Program-made: the position numbers and the translations under genes
Shown here: positions 16,601 to 24,459 of the stretch, one piece after another
How positions within the stretch are numbered: the first letter of the stretch is position 1
How the letters are laid out: each line of letters begins with the position of its first letter
Origin: Hymenobacter sp. PAMC 26628
Lineage (GTDB): Bacteria; Bacteroidota; Bacteroidia; Cytophagales; Hymenobacteraceae
Direction: 5' to 3'
Assembly (NCBI RefSeq): GCF_001562275.1
Contig: NZ_CP014304.1
Location: 744,001-808,000, forward strand
Length of the DNA stretch: 64,000 bases
Notes under the pieces: model-generated
What the model was told of the DNA's origin: nothing
Databases searched by the model: none
The model's input: the letters and a program-made list of their open reading frames with translations, nothing else

Positions 16601-17260
16601 GTGAATAAACTTTACTGCTCATTCGCGCTGGTTGGCGGCGCGGCCCTGCTGGGGGCCCCGGCGGCTCAGGCACAATTGGCGGGGGCCATTACTGGGTTGA
16701 TTATTGGCGGCGTTTCCAAAAGCCAGAACCAGTTCCGGGGCCCCGATGCGGTGTACCGCAAAGGCACGTTTCAGCTGGCTAACGGCACGTGGCAATCGGG
16801 ACGGTTTTATTACGATTGGCAAAACCTGTACATCGCCGACCCGCAGAGCAAGAAGGCGCCGCCGCAGCGCTGCGCCGTCGATAGCCTGCGCGGGTTTGCC
16901 TTCGGCACCGATACTTTTTGCATCGTGCACCGCTTCACAGTGCCCAAAACCGGCGAGTACATCCGCAGCGGCTTCGCCCGGAAAATGTACCGGGCGGGAA
17001 ATGTGCAGGCGAACGATTACACCGACTACCCGGTTGGCCTACGGTATTCGAAATCGTACACCCTGCTTTGCCGCCCCGATACCACCGTGGTGGTGCCCAC
17101 CAGCCCACAGGATATGCAGCGGGTGGCGGCCTACCTGGTGCGCGACTACCCCGCTTTATCCACCCAAGTGCTGCAAATGAAGGAGTTCCAGCCCGAAGAC
17201 TTGCAGCGCGTGCTGGGGGCCTACGGCCGGTGGCAGGCCTTCAATGCCCGGCCCAAATAG
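16601..17260 (+). CDS. Secreted protein of unknown function
   Basis: Starting at GTG 16601, the 219-residue product has an N-terminal signal peptide (MNKLYCSFALVGGAALLGAP then AAQAQ, with cleavage likely after AQA). The mature part contains AITGLIIGGVSKSQNQFRGP, YRKGTFQLANGTWQSGRFYYDWQ, and three internal Cys residues. I do not recognise a domain. It overlaps the reading region of the next gene only in its 3' vicinity (11-bp gap to the ATG at 17271), suggesting an operon with the small lipoprotein upstream and the 135-residue protein downstream. Confidence 0.75.
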   Translation: MNKLYCSFALVGGAALLGAPAAQAQLAGAITGLIIGGVSKSQNQFRGPDAVYRKGTFQLANGTWQSGRFYYDWQNLYIADPQSKKAPPQRCAVDSLRGFAFGTDTFCIVHRFTVPKTGEYIRSGFARKMYRAGNVQANDYTDYPVGLRYSKSYTLLCRPDTTVVVPTSPQDMQRVAAYLVRDYPALSTQVLQMKEFQPEDLQRVLGAYGRWQAFNARPK

Positions 17261-17270
17261 CTTCCGTTTT

Positions 17271-17678
17271 ATGCCCGACCAACCCGCCCCCAACCCCGTG
17301 CCCGCCCTCGAAGCGGCGGCCGAAGCCGTGCGCCAGCAGCTGGGCCTGGCTAGCTTTGATGCCGCGGGCGTGGCCCGGCTCGACCACTTCATCACGGCGC
17401 AGCGGGGGGAGGTGGCGGCCGGCCAGCAGGCGGGCGTGGCGCAGGCGTTTGGCTGCTACTTGGGCGAGTGCCTGGTGCGCGTATACGGCGGCGAATGGGC
17501 GGCTGGCCCCGACGGCAGCACGGGCGTGGGCCTGGCCGACCGACTTTTTTTCAATCCTTTTTATTTGGTTAGTCAGCAGTTGGATAAGGGCGACGCGGCA
17601 TCCATCGCCGCTTTTTTCGCGTCGGTGCCCGGGCGGCTGGGGGCCCCGGCGGCCGGGCGTAAGCGCTGGATTTCGTAA
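17271..17678 (+). CDS. Uncharacterised cytoplasmic protein
   Basis: The ATG at 17271 gives a 135-residue protein with no signal sequence. It is predicted to be largely helical. One segment reads QAFGCYLGECLVRVYGGEWA, a pattern typical of small uncharacterised bacterial proteins in which a Gly-Glu helix precedes a Trp strand (DUF3806-like in appearance, not proven). It follows the secreted protein by 10 bases and precedes cmk by 31 bases. Confidence 0.7.
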   Translation: MPDQPAPNPVPALEAAAEAVRQQLGLASFDAAGVARLDHFITAQRGEVAAGQQAGVAQAFGCYLGECLVRVYGGEWAAGPDGSTGVGLADRLFFNPFYLVSQQLDKGDAASIAAFFASVPGRLGAPAAGRKRWIS

Positions 17679-17709
17679 TCTTGCGGGGCTAGTGGCCACC
17701 CGCTTCGTT

Positions 17710-18402
17710 ATGAAACAGCTCGTCATCGCCATTGATGGTTACTCCTCGTGCGGCAAAAGCACCACCGCCAAGGCGGTGGCCCACCTGCTGCACTACGCCT
17801 ACGTCGACACCGGCGCTATGTACCGGGGCGTCACGCTCCACTTGCTCGAGCACGGCATCGCCTTCGATGACTTGCCCGCCGTGGAGCAGGTACTCAAAAA
17901 CCTCACCATCAGCTTCCGCCGCCACCCCCAGACGGGGCGTAACGACCTGTTTCTGGACGGCGTGAACCGCGAGGACGACATCCGCCAGATGCGGATTTCG
18001 AACTCTGTGAGCGAAGTGTCGGTCATTCCACAAGTGCGCCACGCCCTGGTGGCCCAGCAGCAGCGCATGGGCCGAAAGCGCGGCGTGGTAATGGACGGCC
18101 GCGACATCGGCACCACCGTGTTCCCCGACGCCGAGGTGAAGGTTTTCATGACCGCCGACATGGAGCTGCGCGCCCGCCGCCGCCAGATGGAGCTGGCCGA
18201 CAAAGGCGAGCACGTGCCCCTGGCCGACATCATCGACAACCTGCGCAAGCGCGACCACATCGATTCGACCCGCGCCGAAAGCCCCCTGCGCCGCGCCGCC
18301 GATGCTGTGCTGCTCGATACCACCCACATCACCATCAGCGAGCAGGTCGATTTCGTGATTGACCAAGTATCGTCGGCCCTGTTTGCGGCCAGCCGGGCGT
18401 AG
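17710..18402 (+). CDS. cmk: Cytidylate kinase
   Basis: The 230-residue protein phosphorylates CMP and dCMP. The P-loop is IDGYSSCGKSTTA (Lys16). The CMP-binding segments are YVDTGAMYRGVT and VMDGRDIGTTVFPDA, and the LID region contains RARRRQMELADKG. The ATG at 17710 is chosen because the first beta strand and P-loop follow directly, although the frame is open far upstream. ispH follows after about 100 bases, a pairing often seen in Bacteroidota. Confidence 0.96.
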   Translation: MKQLVIAIDGYSSCGKSTTAKAVAHLLHYAYVDTGAMYRGVTLHLLEHGIAFDDLPAVEQVLKNLTISFRRHPQTGRNDLFLDGVNREDDIRQMRISNSVSEVSVIPQVRHALVAQQQRMGRKRGVVMDGRDIGTTVFPDAEVKVFMTADMELRARRRQMELADKGEHVPLADIIDNLRKRDHIDSTRAESPLRRAADAVLLDTTHITISEQVDFVIDQVSSALFAASRA

Positions 18403-18448
18403 CGTAGCGGCTCTTGGCACGGTTGCGGCTAGGGCCGGGGCCCCGGCG

Positions 18449-18456
18449 TACCTTTG
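18449..18456 (+). promoter_or_regulatory. -7 element (TACCTTTG) for ispH
   Basis: TACCTTTG is immediately preceded by GGGGCCCCGGCG and lies 46 bases before the ispH ATG. ispH therefore has its own promoter, separate from cmk. Confidence 0.6.
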
Positions 18457-18502
18457 CCGCGGGCCAGAACCCTATCTACTTATACTGTGTTTTTATAGCG
18501 CT

Positions 18503-19384
18503 ATGGAAGTTACGATTGATAAGAATTCCGGGTATTGCTTCGGCGTCGAGTTTGCCATTCAGATGGCCGAGGACGAGCTGGCGCACGAAGAAACCCTGTA
18601 CTGCCTCGGCGACATTGTGCACAACCGCATGGAGGTGGAGCGCCTGCACCAGCGCGGCCTGCGCATCATCGACCGCCAGCAACTCGCTGAGCTGCACGAC
18701 TGTAAGGTGCTCATCCGGGCCCACGGCGAGCCGCCCGAAACCTACGCGCTGGCGCTACGCAACAACCTGGAACTCATCGATGCCTCGTGCCCGGTAGTGC
18801 TCAAGCTGCAAAACCGCGTCAAGCACGCCTTCGACCTGAGCCAGCGCCAGGACGGACAAATTGTAATTTACGGCCAGCCTGGGCACGCCGAAGTAGCCGG
18901 CCTTGCGGGCCAAACCGGCAACCGCGCCATTATCGTGATGACGGAGGCCGACCTCGACCAAATTGACTTCGCGCGGCCCGTTACGCTCTTCAGCCAAACC
19001 ACCAAGAGCACGGCCGGCTTCTACAAGATGAAGGCCCTGATAGAAGCCCGAATCACCGCCGCCGGCGGGGCCCTGGAGGGCTTCGACGCCAACGACAGCA
19101 TTTGCCGGCAGGTGAGCAACCGCGAGCCGCAGCTGGCCAAATTCGCCGCCTTGCACGACGTTATCGTTTTCGTGAGCGGCCGCAAAAGCTCCAACGGCAA
19201 AGCCCTGTTCTCCATCGTGCAGCAGTTCAACGCGCGCAGCTATTTCGTTGAAAACGAAAATGAGCTCGAAGATGAGTGGTTTGCCGGGTCCCAAACCGTG
19301 GGCATCTGCGGCGCCACCAGCACGCCGCTCTGGCTGATGCAGCAGGTGCAGGCCCGCATCGAAGCCGTGGGCGAGCTAGTGTAG
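18503..19384 (+). CDS. ispH: 4-hydroxy-3-methylbut-2-enyl diphosphate reductase
   Basis: IspH performs the last step of the MEP isoprenoid pathway, reducing HMBPP to IPP and DMAPP with a 4Fe-4S cluster. The three cluster cysteines are Cys12 (SGYCFGVE), Cys96 (DASCPVVL) and Cys201 (NDSICRQVS). The substrate-binding histidines sit in GDIVHN and RAHGEPP, and GATSTP closes the active site. The 293-residue length is normal. The ATG at 18503 is fixed by the conserved MEVTIDKNSGYC start. Confidence 0.96.
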   Translation: MEVTIDKNSGYCFGVEFAIQMAEDELAHEETLYCLGDIVHNRMEVERLHQRGLRIIDRQQLAELHDCKVLIRAHGEPPETYALALRNNLELIDASCPVVLKLQNRVKHAFDLSQRQDGQIVIYGQPGHAEVAGLAGQTGNRAIIVMTEADLDQIDFARPVTLFSQTTKSTAGFYKMKALIEARITAAGGALEGFDANDSICRQVSNREPQLAKFAALHDVIVFVSGRKSSNGKALFSIVQQFNARSYFVENENELEDEWFAGSQTVGICGATSTPLWLMQQVQARIEAVGELV

Positions 19385-19397
19385 GGGCCCCGGGGCC

Positions 19398-19946
19398 CTA
19401 AATTTCAGCCAGCGCCTGCTCATAAAGCTGCCGGCTCTCATCGTCGAACACCACGAACGTGACCGTAGCCGGCGCCGCGTGGGCCCCCAGCCACTGCCGC
19501 ACTTCGCGCACGGCAATGGCCGCCGCTTCGGGTTTGGGGTAGCCATAAATGCCGGTGCTGATGCCCGGGAAAGCCAGGGTTTCTAAGTTGTTTTCGGTGG
19601 CCAGGCGCAGGCTGTTGCGGTAGCAGCTGGCCAATAATTTGGGCTCACCGTCGCGTCCACCGTTCCATTCGGGGCCCACTGTGTGGATGACGTGGCCCGC
19701 CGGCAGCCGCCCGCCGGTGGTGATGACGGCCTCACCGGCAGGTAAGCCTTGCGGGTACCGTGTGGCCCGAATCTGCCGGCAGTCTTCTAAAATCTGGGGG
19801 CCCCCGGCGCGGTGAATGGCGCCGTCGACCCCGCCGCCGCCGAGCAGGCTGGAGTTGGCGGCGTTGACGATGGCCGCCACGGGCTGGCGGGTGATGTCGC
19901 CCTGCACGAGGCGAATGCGGGCGGCAAGGACGGGGGAGGTAGGCAT
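19398..19946 (-). CDS. Macro domain protein (O-acetyl-ADP-ribose deacetylase type)
   Basis: The 182 residues are a single macro domain of the YmdB/MacroD type. Key pieces are IRLVQGDITRQPVAAIVNAANSSL, GGGGVDGAIHRAGG, HVIHTVGPEWNGG and FPGISTGIYGYP. These proteins hydrolyse O-acetyl-ADP-ribose or remove ADP-ribose from protein side chains. The ATG at 19946 starts right before the first strand (MPTSPVLAARIRLVQGD). It is convergent with ispH. Confidence 0.92.
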   Translation of the reverse strand: MPTSPVLAARIRLVQGDITRQPVAAIVNAANSSLLGGGGVDGAIHRAGGPQILEDCRQIRATRYPQGLPAGEAVITTGGRLPAGHVIHTVGPEWNGGRDGEPKLLASCYRNSLRLATENNLETLAFPGISTGIYGYPKPEAAAIAVREVRQWLGAHAAPATVTFVVFDDESRQLYEQALAEI

Positions 19947-20092
19947 GGGCGGAGGGAGCAAGGGAAAAGGGCCAACGAGAAATAGGGCTAAAAAGCTGCT
20001 GGGGCCCCGCGCTTCGGGCGCCGTTTTGGGCGCTTGGTCCGCCGAAGCCGACGCTTCGGCCACAAGCAATTGCGGGCCCCGGGGCCCCGGGA

Positions 20093-20100
20093 TAGTTTTG
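20093..20100 (+). promoter_or_regulatory. -7 element (TAGTTTTG) for the 2TM protein gene
   Basis: TAGTTTTG fits TAnnTTTG and lies 37 bases before the ATG at 20138. It is preceded by two adjacent GGGCCCC units. Confidence 0.5.
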
Positions 20101-20137
20101 AGTATCAAATCCATCCACCACTTTACCCCCGCCGCCC

Positions 20138-20422
20138 ATGGAACCCCAAGCCCGCGACCCCTACCTGTGGCAGAAAGCCAAGGCCCGCACCAAATTTCAA
20201 TCGCACCTGCTCGTGTACGGCCTCGTCAACAGTGGCTTGTGGCTGCTGTGGGCCCTCACGCCCCACGGCCGCGAGCTGCTGCCCTGGCCCATCTGGTCGA
20301 CGGCCTTCTGGGGCTTCGGGCTGCTGATGCAGGGCTTGGCCACCTACGCCGGCCATAGCCGCTCCGAACGCACCCAACGCGAATACGACCGCCTGCTTCG
20401 CGAGCAGCAGGGCTCCTATTGA
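20138..20422 (+). CDS. 2TM domain-containing protein
   Basis: The 94-residue protein matches the short 2TM family common in Bacteroidota. A basic N-terminal helix (WQKAKARTKFQSHLLVYG) runs into the first membrane segment (VNSGLWLLWALT). A second segment follows (PIWSTAFWGFGLLMQGLATY), with a charged cytoplasmic tail. In this phylum the domain also appears fused to LytTR regulators and kinases, but here it stands alone. The role is unknown. Confidence 0.85.
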   Translation: MEPQARDPYLWQKAKARTKFQSHLLVYGLVNSGLWLLWALTPHGRELLPWPIWSTAFWGFGLLMQGLATYAGHSRSERTQREYDRLLREQQGSY

Positions 20423-20453
20423 GTTGCTCGTTGTTAGTTGTCAGTTGCTCGTT

Positions 20454-20545
20454 GTTAGTTGTTTGGTGCTAGTTGTCAGTTGCTCGTTGTCCGGGCCTTT
20501 GCCACCGACTGACGAACAACTGACAACTAGCACCAAACAACTAAC
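20454..20545. repeat. Low-complexity palindrome with 29-bp perfect arms
   Basis: Bases 20454-20482 are the exact inverse of 20517-20545. The sequence is a degenerate array of GTTGTTAGTTGTCAGTTGCT-like units. The upstream bases 20423-20453 repeat the same words in direct orientation, so it looks like a slippage-prone element. It separates the 2TM gene from the RimB/RimK cluster. Confidence 0.85.
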
Positions 20546-20592
20546 ACTCACTTTTACCCGCCCTTCCGCTGCCGGAAGGGCGTTTTGCGTTC

Positions 20593-20600
20593 TACCTTCG
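20593..20600 (+). promoter_or_regulatory. -7 element variant (TACCTTCG) 5 bases before an ATG
   Basis: TACCTTCG ends 5 bases before the start codon at 20606, so the transcript would have almost no leader. Confidence 0.45.
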
Positions 20601-20605
20601 CCGCC

Positions 20606-21085
20606 ATGAAAATCCGCCCCGCCATGCGCACCCTGGGCCGGCGCGAGTTGGTTGATTTCCCAGGCTTTGCCCTGCTTGGCGTGGAAGCCAAGGTGGACAC
20701 TGGCGCCTACACCAGTTCCCTGCACTGCACCGGCGTGCACGAAGCGCCGGGTTCCGCCGGGGCCCCCGTGCTGCGCGGCCGCCTGCTCGACCCCGACCAC
20801 CCCGGCTTCGACGGCCGGGCCCTGGAATTTGCCGAATTCACGCGGCGTGACATCCGCTCGTCCAACGGCGAGGTGCAGGAGCGCTACGTCATCGAGGCCG
20901 TGGTGCGGCTTTACGGAAAAGACTTTAGGGTGGAATTTTCGCTCTCCGACCGCTCCGACATGAAGTACCCCGTGTTGCTGGGCCGCAGCCTGTTGCGCCA
21001 GGGCCGCTTCGTGGTCGACGTGGCCCGGCGCAACCTTTCGCACAAGGCGGCCGTTCGGGCGGCTGCCCGCCGGGCGGCGCCGTAG
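20606..21085 (+). CDS. RimB-like retropepsin-fold protease (ATP-dependent zinc protease family, DUF785)
   Basis: The 159-residue protein belongs to the PF05618 family, long labelled ATP-dependent zinc protease but related in fold to retropepsins. The catalytic-type motif is KVDTGAYTSSLHC with Asp31. The strand pair RYVIEAVVRLYGKDFRVEFSLSDR and the LLGRSLLRQGRFVVDV segment follow. In other bacteria such proteins (RimB) are encoded beside the glutamate ligase RimK, as here, and are thought to process RimK products. The next gene starts 126 bases downstream. Confidence 0.85.
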   Translation: MKIRPAMRTLGRRELVDFPGFALLGVEAKVDTGAYTSSLHCTGVHEAPGSAGAPVLRGRLLDPDHPGFDGRALEFAEFTRRDIRSSNGEVQERYVIEAVVRLYGKDFRVEFSLSDRSDMKYPVLLGRSLLRQGRFVVDVARRNLSHKAAVRAAARRAAP

Positions 21086-21169
21086 CTCGGTTTCGGCCGT
21101 AAATTTGGGCCGCGGGCCAGCCAAGTGGGCGCGCCGCTTGTTGGGGCCCCGCGGCCCGCTCGTGGCCGC

Positions 21170-21177
21170 TACCATTG
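21170..21177 (+). promoter_or_regulatory. Possible -7 element (TACCATTG) for rimK
   Basis: TACCATTG is one base from TAnnTTTG and lies 34 bases before the rimK ATG, in a gap that also holds GGGGCCCC. Confidence 0.3.
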
Positions 21178-21211
21178 CCCGTTCCCTGCCCGCCTTCTTA
21201 CCCTCCGACCA

Positions 21212-22150
21212 ATGAAACTGGCCATTCTCTCGCGGGAACCCAAATCGTACTCGACCCAGCGCCTGGTGGCCGCGGCCGTCGCCCGCGGCCACGACGCCGT
21301 AGTCATCGACCACCTCCAGTGCAACTTGGTGCTGGAAAAAGGCCACCCCGGCATCATCTACCAGGGCGAGCCGCTGGCACACTTCGACGCCATTGTGCCG
21401 CGCATCGGGGCCTCGGTCACGTTTTACGGCACGGCCGTGGTGCGGCAATTCGAGATGATGAAGGTGCGTACTGCCGTCGACAGCCAAGCCATTGTGCGCT
21501 CGCGCGACAAGCTGCGCTCGATGCAGATCTTGAGCCGCGCCGGCTTGGGCATGCCCAAAACGGCGTTCACCAACTTCTCGCAGGACGTGCCTGCCATGAT
21601 CGAGCAAGTGGGCGGGGCCCCCGTCATCATCAAGCTGCTCGAAGGTACCCAGGGCCTGGGCGTGGTGCTGGCCGAGAGCGTGAAGGCGGCCCAATCGGTC
21701 ATCGAAGCCTTCCACAACCTCAAGGCGCGCATCATTGTGCAGGAATTCATTGCCGAGAGCAAAGGCGCTGATCTGCGGGCTTTTGTGGTGGACGGCGAAG
21801 TGGTGGGCGCCATGAAGCGCCAGGGCAAGGAGGGCGAGTTCCGCTCGAACCTGCACCGCGGGGGCACCGGCACCCTCGTGAAGCTGAGCCGCGCTGAGAA
21901 GGCCGCCGCCTTGCTGGCCACCAAGGCCCTGGGCCTGGGCATTGCCGGCGTCGATATGCTGCAAAGCAAGCGGGGGCCCCTGGTGCTCGAAGTGAATTCC
22001 TCGCCCGGCCTGGAGGGCATTGAGAAGGCCACCCAGCTCGATATTGCCGGCCGCATCATCGACTATACGGCCGCGCTGGCGGCCAAAAAAAGGAGCAAGA
22101 GCAAGACCAAAAAGGCCGCCGATGCCCACCCCGACGCCCCCGCCGCCTAG
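21212..22150 (+). CDS. rimK: RimK family ATP-grasp glutamate ligase
   Basis: The 312-residue ATP-grasp enzyme begins [19 protein letters not shown], the typical RimK start. It has a lid with [18 protein letters not shown], an [19 protein letters not shown] strand, and the metal site [14 protein letters not shown]. RimK ligates glutamate residues to the C terminus of ribosomal protein S6, or to other peptides. A Lys-rich tail ([15 protein letters not shown]) extends beyond the core. The start at 21212 is set by this conserved N terminus. It lies between the RimB-like and aspartoacylase-like genes. Confidence 0.93.
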   Translation: MKLAILSREPKSYSTQRLVAAAVARGHDAVVIDHLQCNLVLEKGHPGIIYQGEPLAHFDAIVPRIGASVTFYGTAVVRQFEMMKVRTAVDSQAIVRSRDKLRSMQILSRAGLGMPKTAFTNFSQDVPAMIEQVGGAPVIIKLLEGTQGLGVVLAESVKAAQSVIEAFHNLKARIIVQEFIAESKGADLRAFVVDGEVVGAMKRQGKEGEFRSNLHRGGTGTLVKLSRAEKAAALLATKALGLGIAGVDMLQSKRGPLVLEVNSSPGLEGIEKATQLDIAGRIIDYTAALAAKKRSKSKTKKAADAHPDAPAA

Positions 22151-22161
22151 GGCCCCGCCGC

Positions 22162-22169
22162 TACCTTTG
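22162..22169 (+). promoter_or_regulatory. -7 element (TACCTTTG) 4 bases before an ATG
   Basis: TACCTTTG ends 4 bases before the ATG at 22174. The intergenic space is only 23 bases, so this may be an internal promoter giving a leaderless transcript, while read-through from rimK is also likely. Confidence 0.5.
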
Positions 22170-22173
22170 CCTG

Positions 22174-23130
22174 ATGCCCCTGCTCGACCCGATTTACCTC
22201 AACGACCTAACCATCTTGCCCGGCGAGCGGGTCCTGACGCGCCTGGTGATTTCGCGCCTACCCTCGGGCACCCTCATCGACGTGCCAGTGCACGTGCTGC
22301 GCTCGGCTGTGCCGGGCCCCGTGCTGCTGCTGATGGGCGGCATGCACGGCGACGAAGTGAACGGCATCGAAACCATCCGGCGCATGCTGCGGCGCGACTT
22401 GCTGCGGCCTACCTGCGGCACCATCATCGCCATCCCCATTTTCAATATCTACGGGTTCCTGAACTTTAGCCGCGAAGTACCCGACGGCAAGGACGTGAAC
22501 CGCTCGTTTCCGGGTTCGCCGCGCGGCTCACTGGCCAGCCGCGTGGCCCACCGCTTTATGCGCGAAATCATGCCCCTGATTGACTACGGCATCGATTTTC
22601 ACACCGGCGGCGCGGCCCGGGCCAACCACCCGCAGGTGCGCTGCGAGCTGGAAGTTGACCCCAAAACCGACGCGCTGGCCGCTGCCTTCGGGGCCCCGTT
22701 CACGCTGCACGCGGCCCTGCGGCCGGGCTCGCTACGCGAGGCCGCGCACCGCTTGGGCAAGCGCCTGATTGTGTACGAAACCGGCGAGAGCCTGCGCATC
22801 GATGACGCCGGGGTGGAAGTGGCTGTGGCCGGCACCCTGCGCATGCTGCACCACCTGGGCATGGGCCCCGCCGCGCCGCCGCCCGCGCAGGCCGGCGTGG
22901 TGTGCCGCCGCCACACCTGGCTGCGGGCGCGGTTTGCGGGCCTATGGCGCTCGTTGGTGCAAAACGGCGACTTCGTGCAAAAAGGCCAGGTGTACGGTTC
23001 CGTGGCCGACCCTTATGGTGAGCGCACCGTGCGGCTCGAATCGCCGGTGAGCGGTTATGTGGTGGGTATCAATTACATGCCCGTCGTGAACCAGGGCGAC
23101 GCCCTACTACACATCGGCTTGCCGGCGTGA
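22174..23130 (+). CDS. Succinylglutamate desuccinylase / aspartoacylase family metallohydrolase
   Basis: The 318-residue zinc carboxypeptidase-like enzyme has the family ligands: His58 and Glu61 in GGMHGDEVNG, and His143 in IDFHTGG. Other family landmarks are IIAIPIFNIYGFLNFSR and DVNRSFPG. The C-terminal 70 residues form the small beta domain (LRARFAGLWRSLVQNGDFVQ then a biotinyl-like turn). These enzymes remove acyl or aminoacyl groups from amino acids. Close linkage to RimK and RimB suggests a substrate carrying glutamate, but that is inference. Confidence 0.88.
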   Translation: MPLLDPIYLNDLTILPGERVLTRLVISRLPSGTLIDVPVHVLRSAVPGPVLLLMGGMHGDEVNGIETIRRMLRRDLLRPTCGTIIAIPIFNIYGFLNFSREVPDGKDVNRSFPGSPRGSLASRVAHRFMREIMPLIDYGIDFHTGGAARANHPQVRCELEVDPKTDALAAAFGAPFTLHAALRPGSLREAAHRLGKRLIVYETGESLRIDDAGVEVAVAGTLRMLHHLGMGPAAPPPAQAGVVCRRHTWLRARFAGLWRSLVQNGDFVQKGQVYGSVADPYGERTVRLESPVSGYVVGINYMPVVNQGDALLHIGLPA

Positions 23131-23143
23131 GGGGCCCCGGCCG

Positions 23144-23151
23144 TACTTTTG
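23144..23151 (+). promoter_or_regulatory. -7 element (TACTTTTG) for the OmpH/Skp gene
   Basis: TACTTTTG fits TAnnTTTG, follows GGGGCCCCGGCCG directly, and lies 24 bases before the ATG at 23176. Confidence 0.6.
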
Positions 23152-23175
23152 TGCATCGTTTCACTTTCTGTTTCA

Positions 23176-23862
23176 ATGAAAAACCCGCTCCAACTGGCGT
23201 TTAACGCCGTGCTGCTCGTCGCCGTGGCCGTGCTGTACTTCCTGCACTTCCGCCAGCCCGCTGCCCCGGCCGTGGCCACCACGCCTGCCCCCACCGAAAC
23301 CACGGCTTCCGCCACCGCTGCCCCGGCCGATACCACCACGCTGGCCGCCGTGGCCGAGCAGCCCGTGACGCCGCCCTCCGTGCCCGCCGCCGAAGCCGCC
23401 GCCAACGCCGACCAGATTGCCTACATCGAGTCGGCCAAGCTGCTCGACGGCTACCAGGGCATGAAGGACGCCCGCCGCTCGTTTGAGGTAAAAGCCAAGG
23501 GTTGGGAACGCCAGAACCAAGTGCTGGTCACCAGCTTCCGCAGCGCCGTGGAGGCCTACCAGAAGCAGGCCCCCAGCCTCACGCCCGAGCAGCGCGCCGC
23601 CGCCGAGCAGAAACTGCAGGCGCAGCAGCAGCAGTCGGGCGAGCAGCAGCAGAAGCTGCAAGCCCTGGCCCAGGAAGAAGAGGGCAAGCTCACGCAGCGC
23701 GTGCTGGGCAGCGTGAACAAAAAAGTGGAAGCCTACGGCAAAGCCCACGGCTACAAGCTCATCCTGGTAGCTGCCCCCAGCGGCACCATCGCCTACGGCC
23801 GCAAAGACCTCGACCTGACCACGCCCGTGCTCGCCTACCTCAACCAGACGTATAAGAAGTAG
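23176..23862 (+). CDS. OmpH/Skp family protein
   Basis: The 228-residue protein has an N-terminal hydrophobic segment (LAFNAVLLVAVAVLYFLHF), a Pro/Ala/Thr-rich linker (about 27-75), and an OmpH/Skp domain (IAYIESAKLLDGYQGM and a long Gln-rich coiled coil, ending GTIAYGRKDLDLTTPVLAYL). Skp-like proteins are periplasmic chaperones for outer-membrane proteins. The membrane segment lacks a clear cleavage site, so this copy may stay anchored in the inner membrane. The ATG at 23176 is used because the hydrophobic segment follows. Confidence 0.88.
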   Translation: MKNPLQLAFNAVLLVAVAVLYFLHFRQPAAPAVATTPAPTETTASATAAPADTTTLAAVAEQPVTPPSVPAAEAAANADQIAYIESAKLLDGYQGMKDARRSFEVKAKGWERQNQVLVTSFRSAVEAYQKQAPSLTPEQRAAAEQKLQAQQQQSGEQQQKLQALAQEEEGKLTQRVLGSVNKKVEAYGKAHGYKLILVAAPSGTIAYGRKDLDLTTPVLAYLNQTYKK

Positions 23863-23886
23863 GCTGGCCAGTCGCGATAAGTGAAA

Positions 23887-23917
23887 GTGACGCGCCCTTG
23901 GGTGCGCCACTTTTTTT
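23887..23917 (+). terminator. Terminator after the OmpH/Skp gene
   Basis: GTGACGCGC pairs with GTGCGCCAC with one mismatch and one G-T pair, followed by seven T residues. Confidence 0.65.
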
Positions 23918-24069
23918 GTGCCCGGCTCGTAAAAAACCTGTTAGGGCTCATTAAACTCCGGCCGGTAGGGGCCCTCTAACCGGATATAATCTGGCATTTT
24001 ATTTGCAAACTTATTCATCAATCGCCCTCCTTCCATCTTCTAAACCAGGTGTTTCGGCGCCTCCATCCT

Positions 24070-24363
24070 ATGCGTAGCAAGTCCATGATATTCATTTCGG
24101 CGCTGTTCCTGTTGCTGCTGAGCAGCGGTGCTGCTTCGGCCCAGGTTCGGGTTTCCATCGGCGGCGGCTACTACCCGTGGCCTTACTACCGGCCCCGCTA
24201 CTACGCCCCGCGCCCGGTGGTGGTGGTCCCGCCGGTGTACTACGCGCCGCCCGTGCCCGTGGTGTACCCGGCTCCCTACTACGCCCGGCCCTACTACGCT
24301 CCGCGCCCCTACTATGGCCCCCGGTACCCGTACCGCGGTGGTTACTACGGCCGGCGCTACTAA
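24070..24363 (+). CDS. Small secreted Tyr/Pro-rich protein
   Basis: The 97-residue product has a signal peptide (MRSKSMIFISALFLLLLSSG then AASAQ). The mature region is dominated by Tyr, Pro, Arg and Val, in short repeats such as YYRPRYYAPRP and YYAPRPYYGPRY. The gene belongs to the low-complexity, envelope-associated type frequent in Bacteroidota. It has no catalytic motif. A terminator follows at 24392, so it is probably a single-gene unit. Confidence 0.8.
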   Translation: MRSKSMIFISALFLLLLSSGAASAQVRVSIGGGYYPWPYYRPRYYAPRPVVVVPPVYYAPPVPVVYPAPYYARPYYAPRPYYGPRYPYRGGYYGRRY

Positions 24364-24391
24364 AGCGCACTTCATTAATTAAGCTATAAAG

Positions 24392-24423
24392 AAAAAACCC
24401 GACCATTACGGTCGGGTTTTTTT
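24392..24423. terminator. Terminator after the Tyr/Pro-rich gene
   Basis: CCCGACC pairs with GGTCGGG across a 5-base loop, with A6 upstream and T7 downstream. Confidence 0.9.
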
Positions 24424-24459
24424 ATTGAAAAGTACGTTAGCCTGGGGCCCCAGCGCTAA

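Noticed and set aside
20423..20545. CRISPR-like or tandem array
   Set aside because: The repeated words have no regular spacing or unique spacers; it is an inverted repeat with low-complexity words.
20441..22129. 562-codon minus-strand open frame across the RimB/RimK genes
   Set aside because: It covers two strongly supported plus-strand genes and has no recognisable domain.
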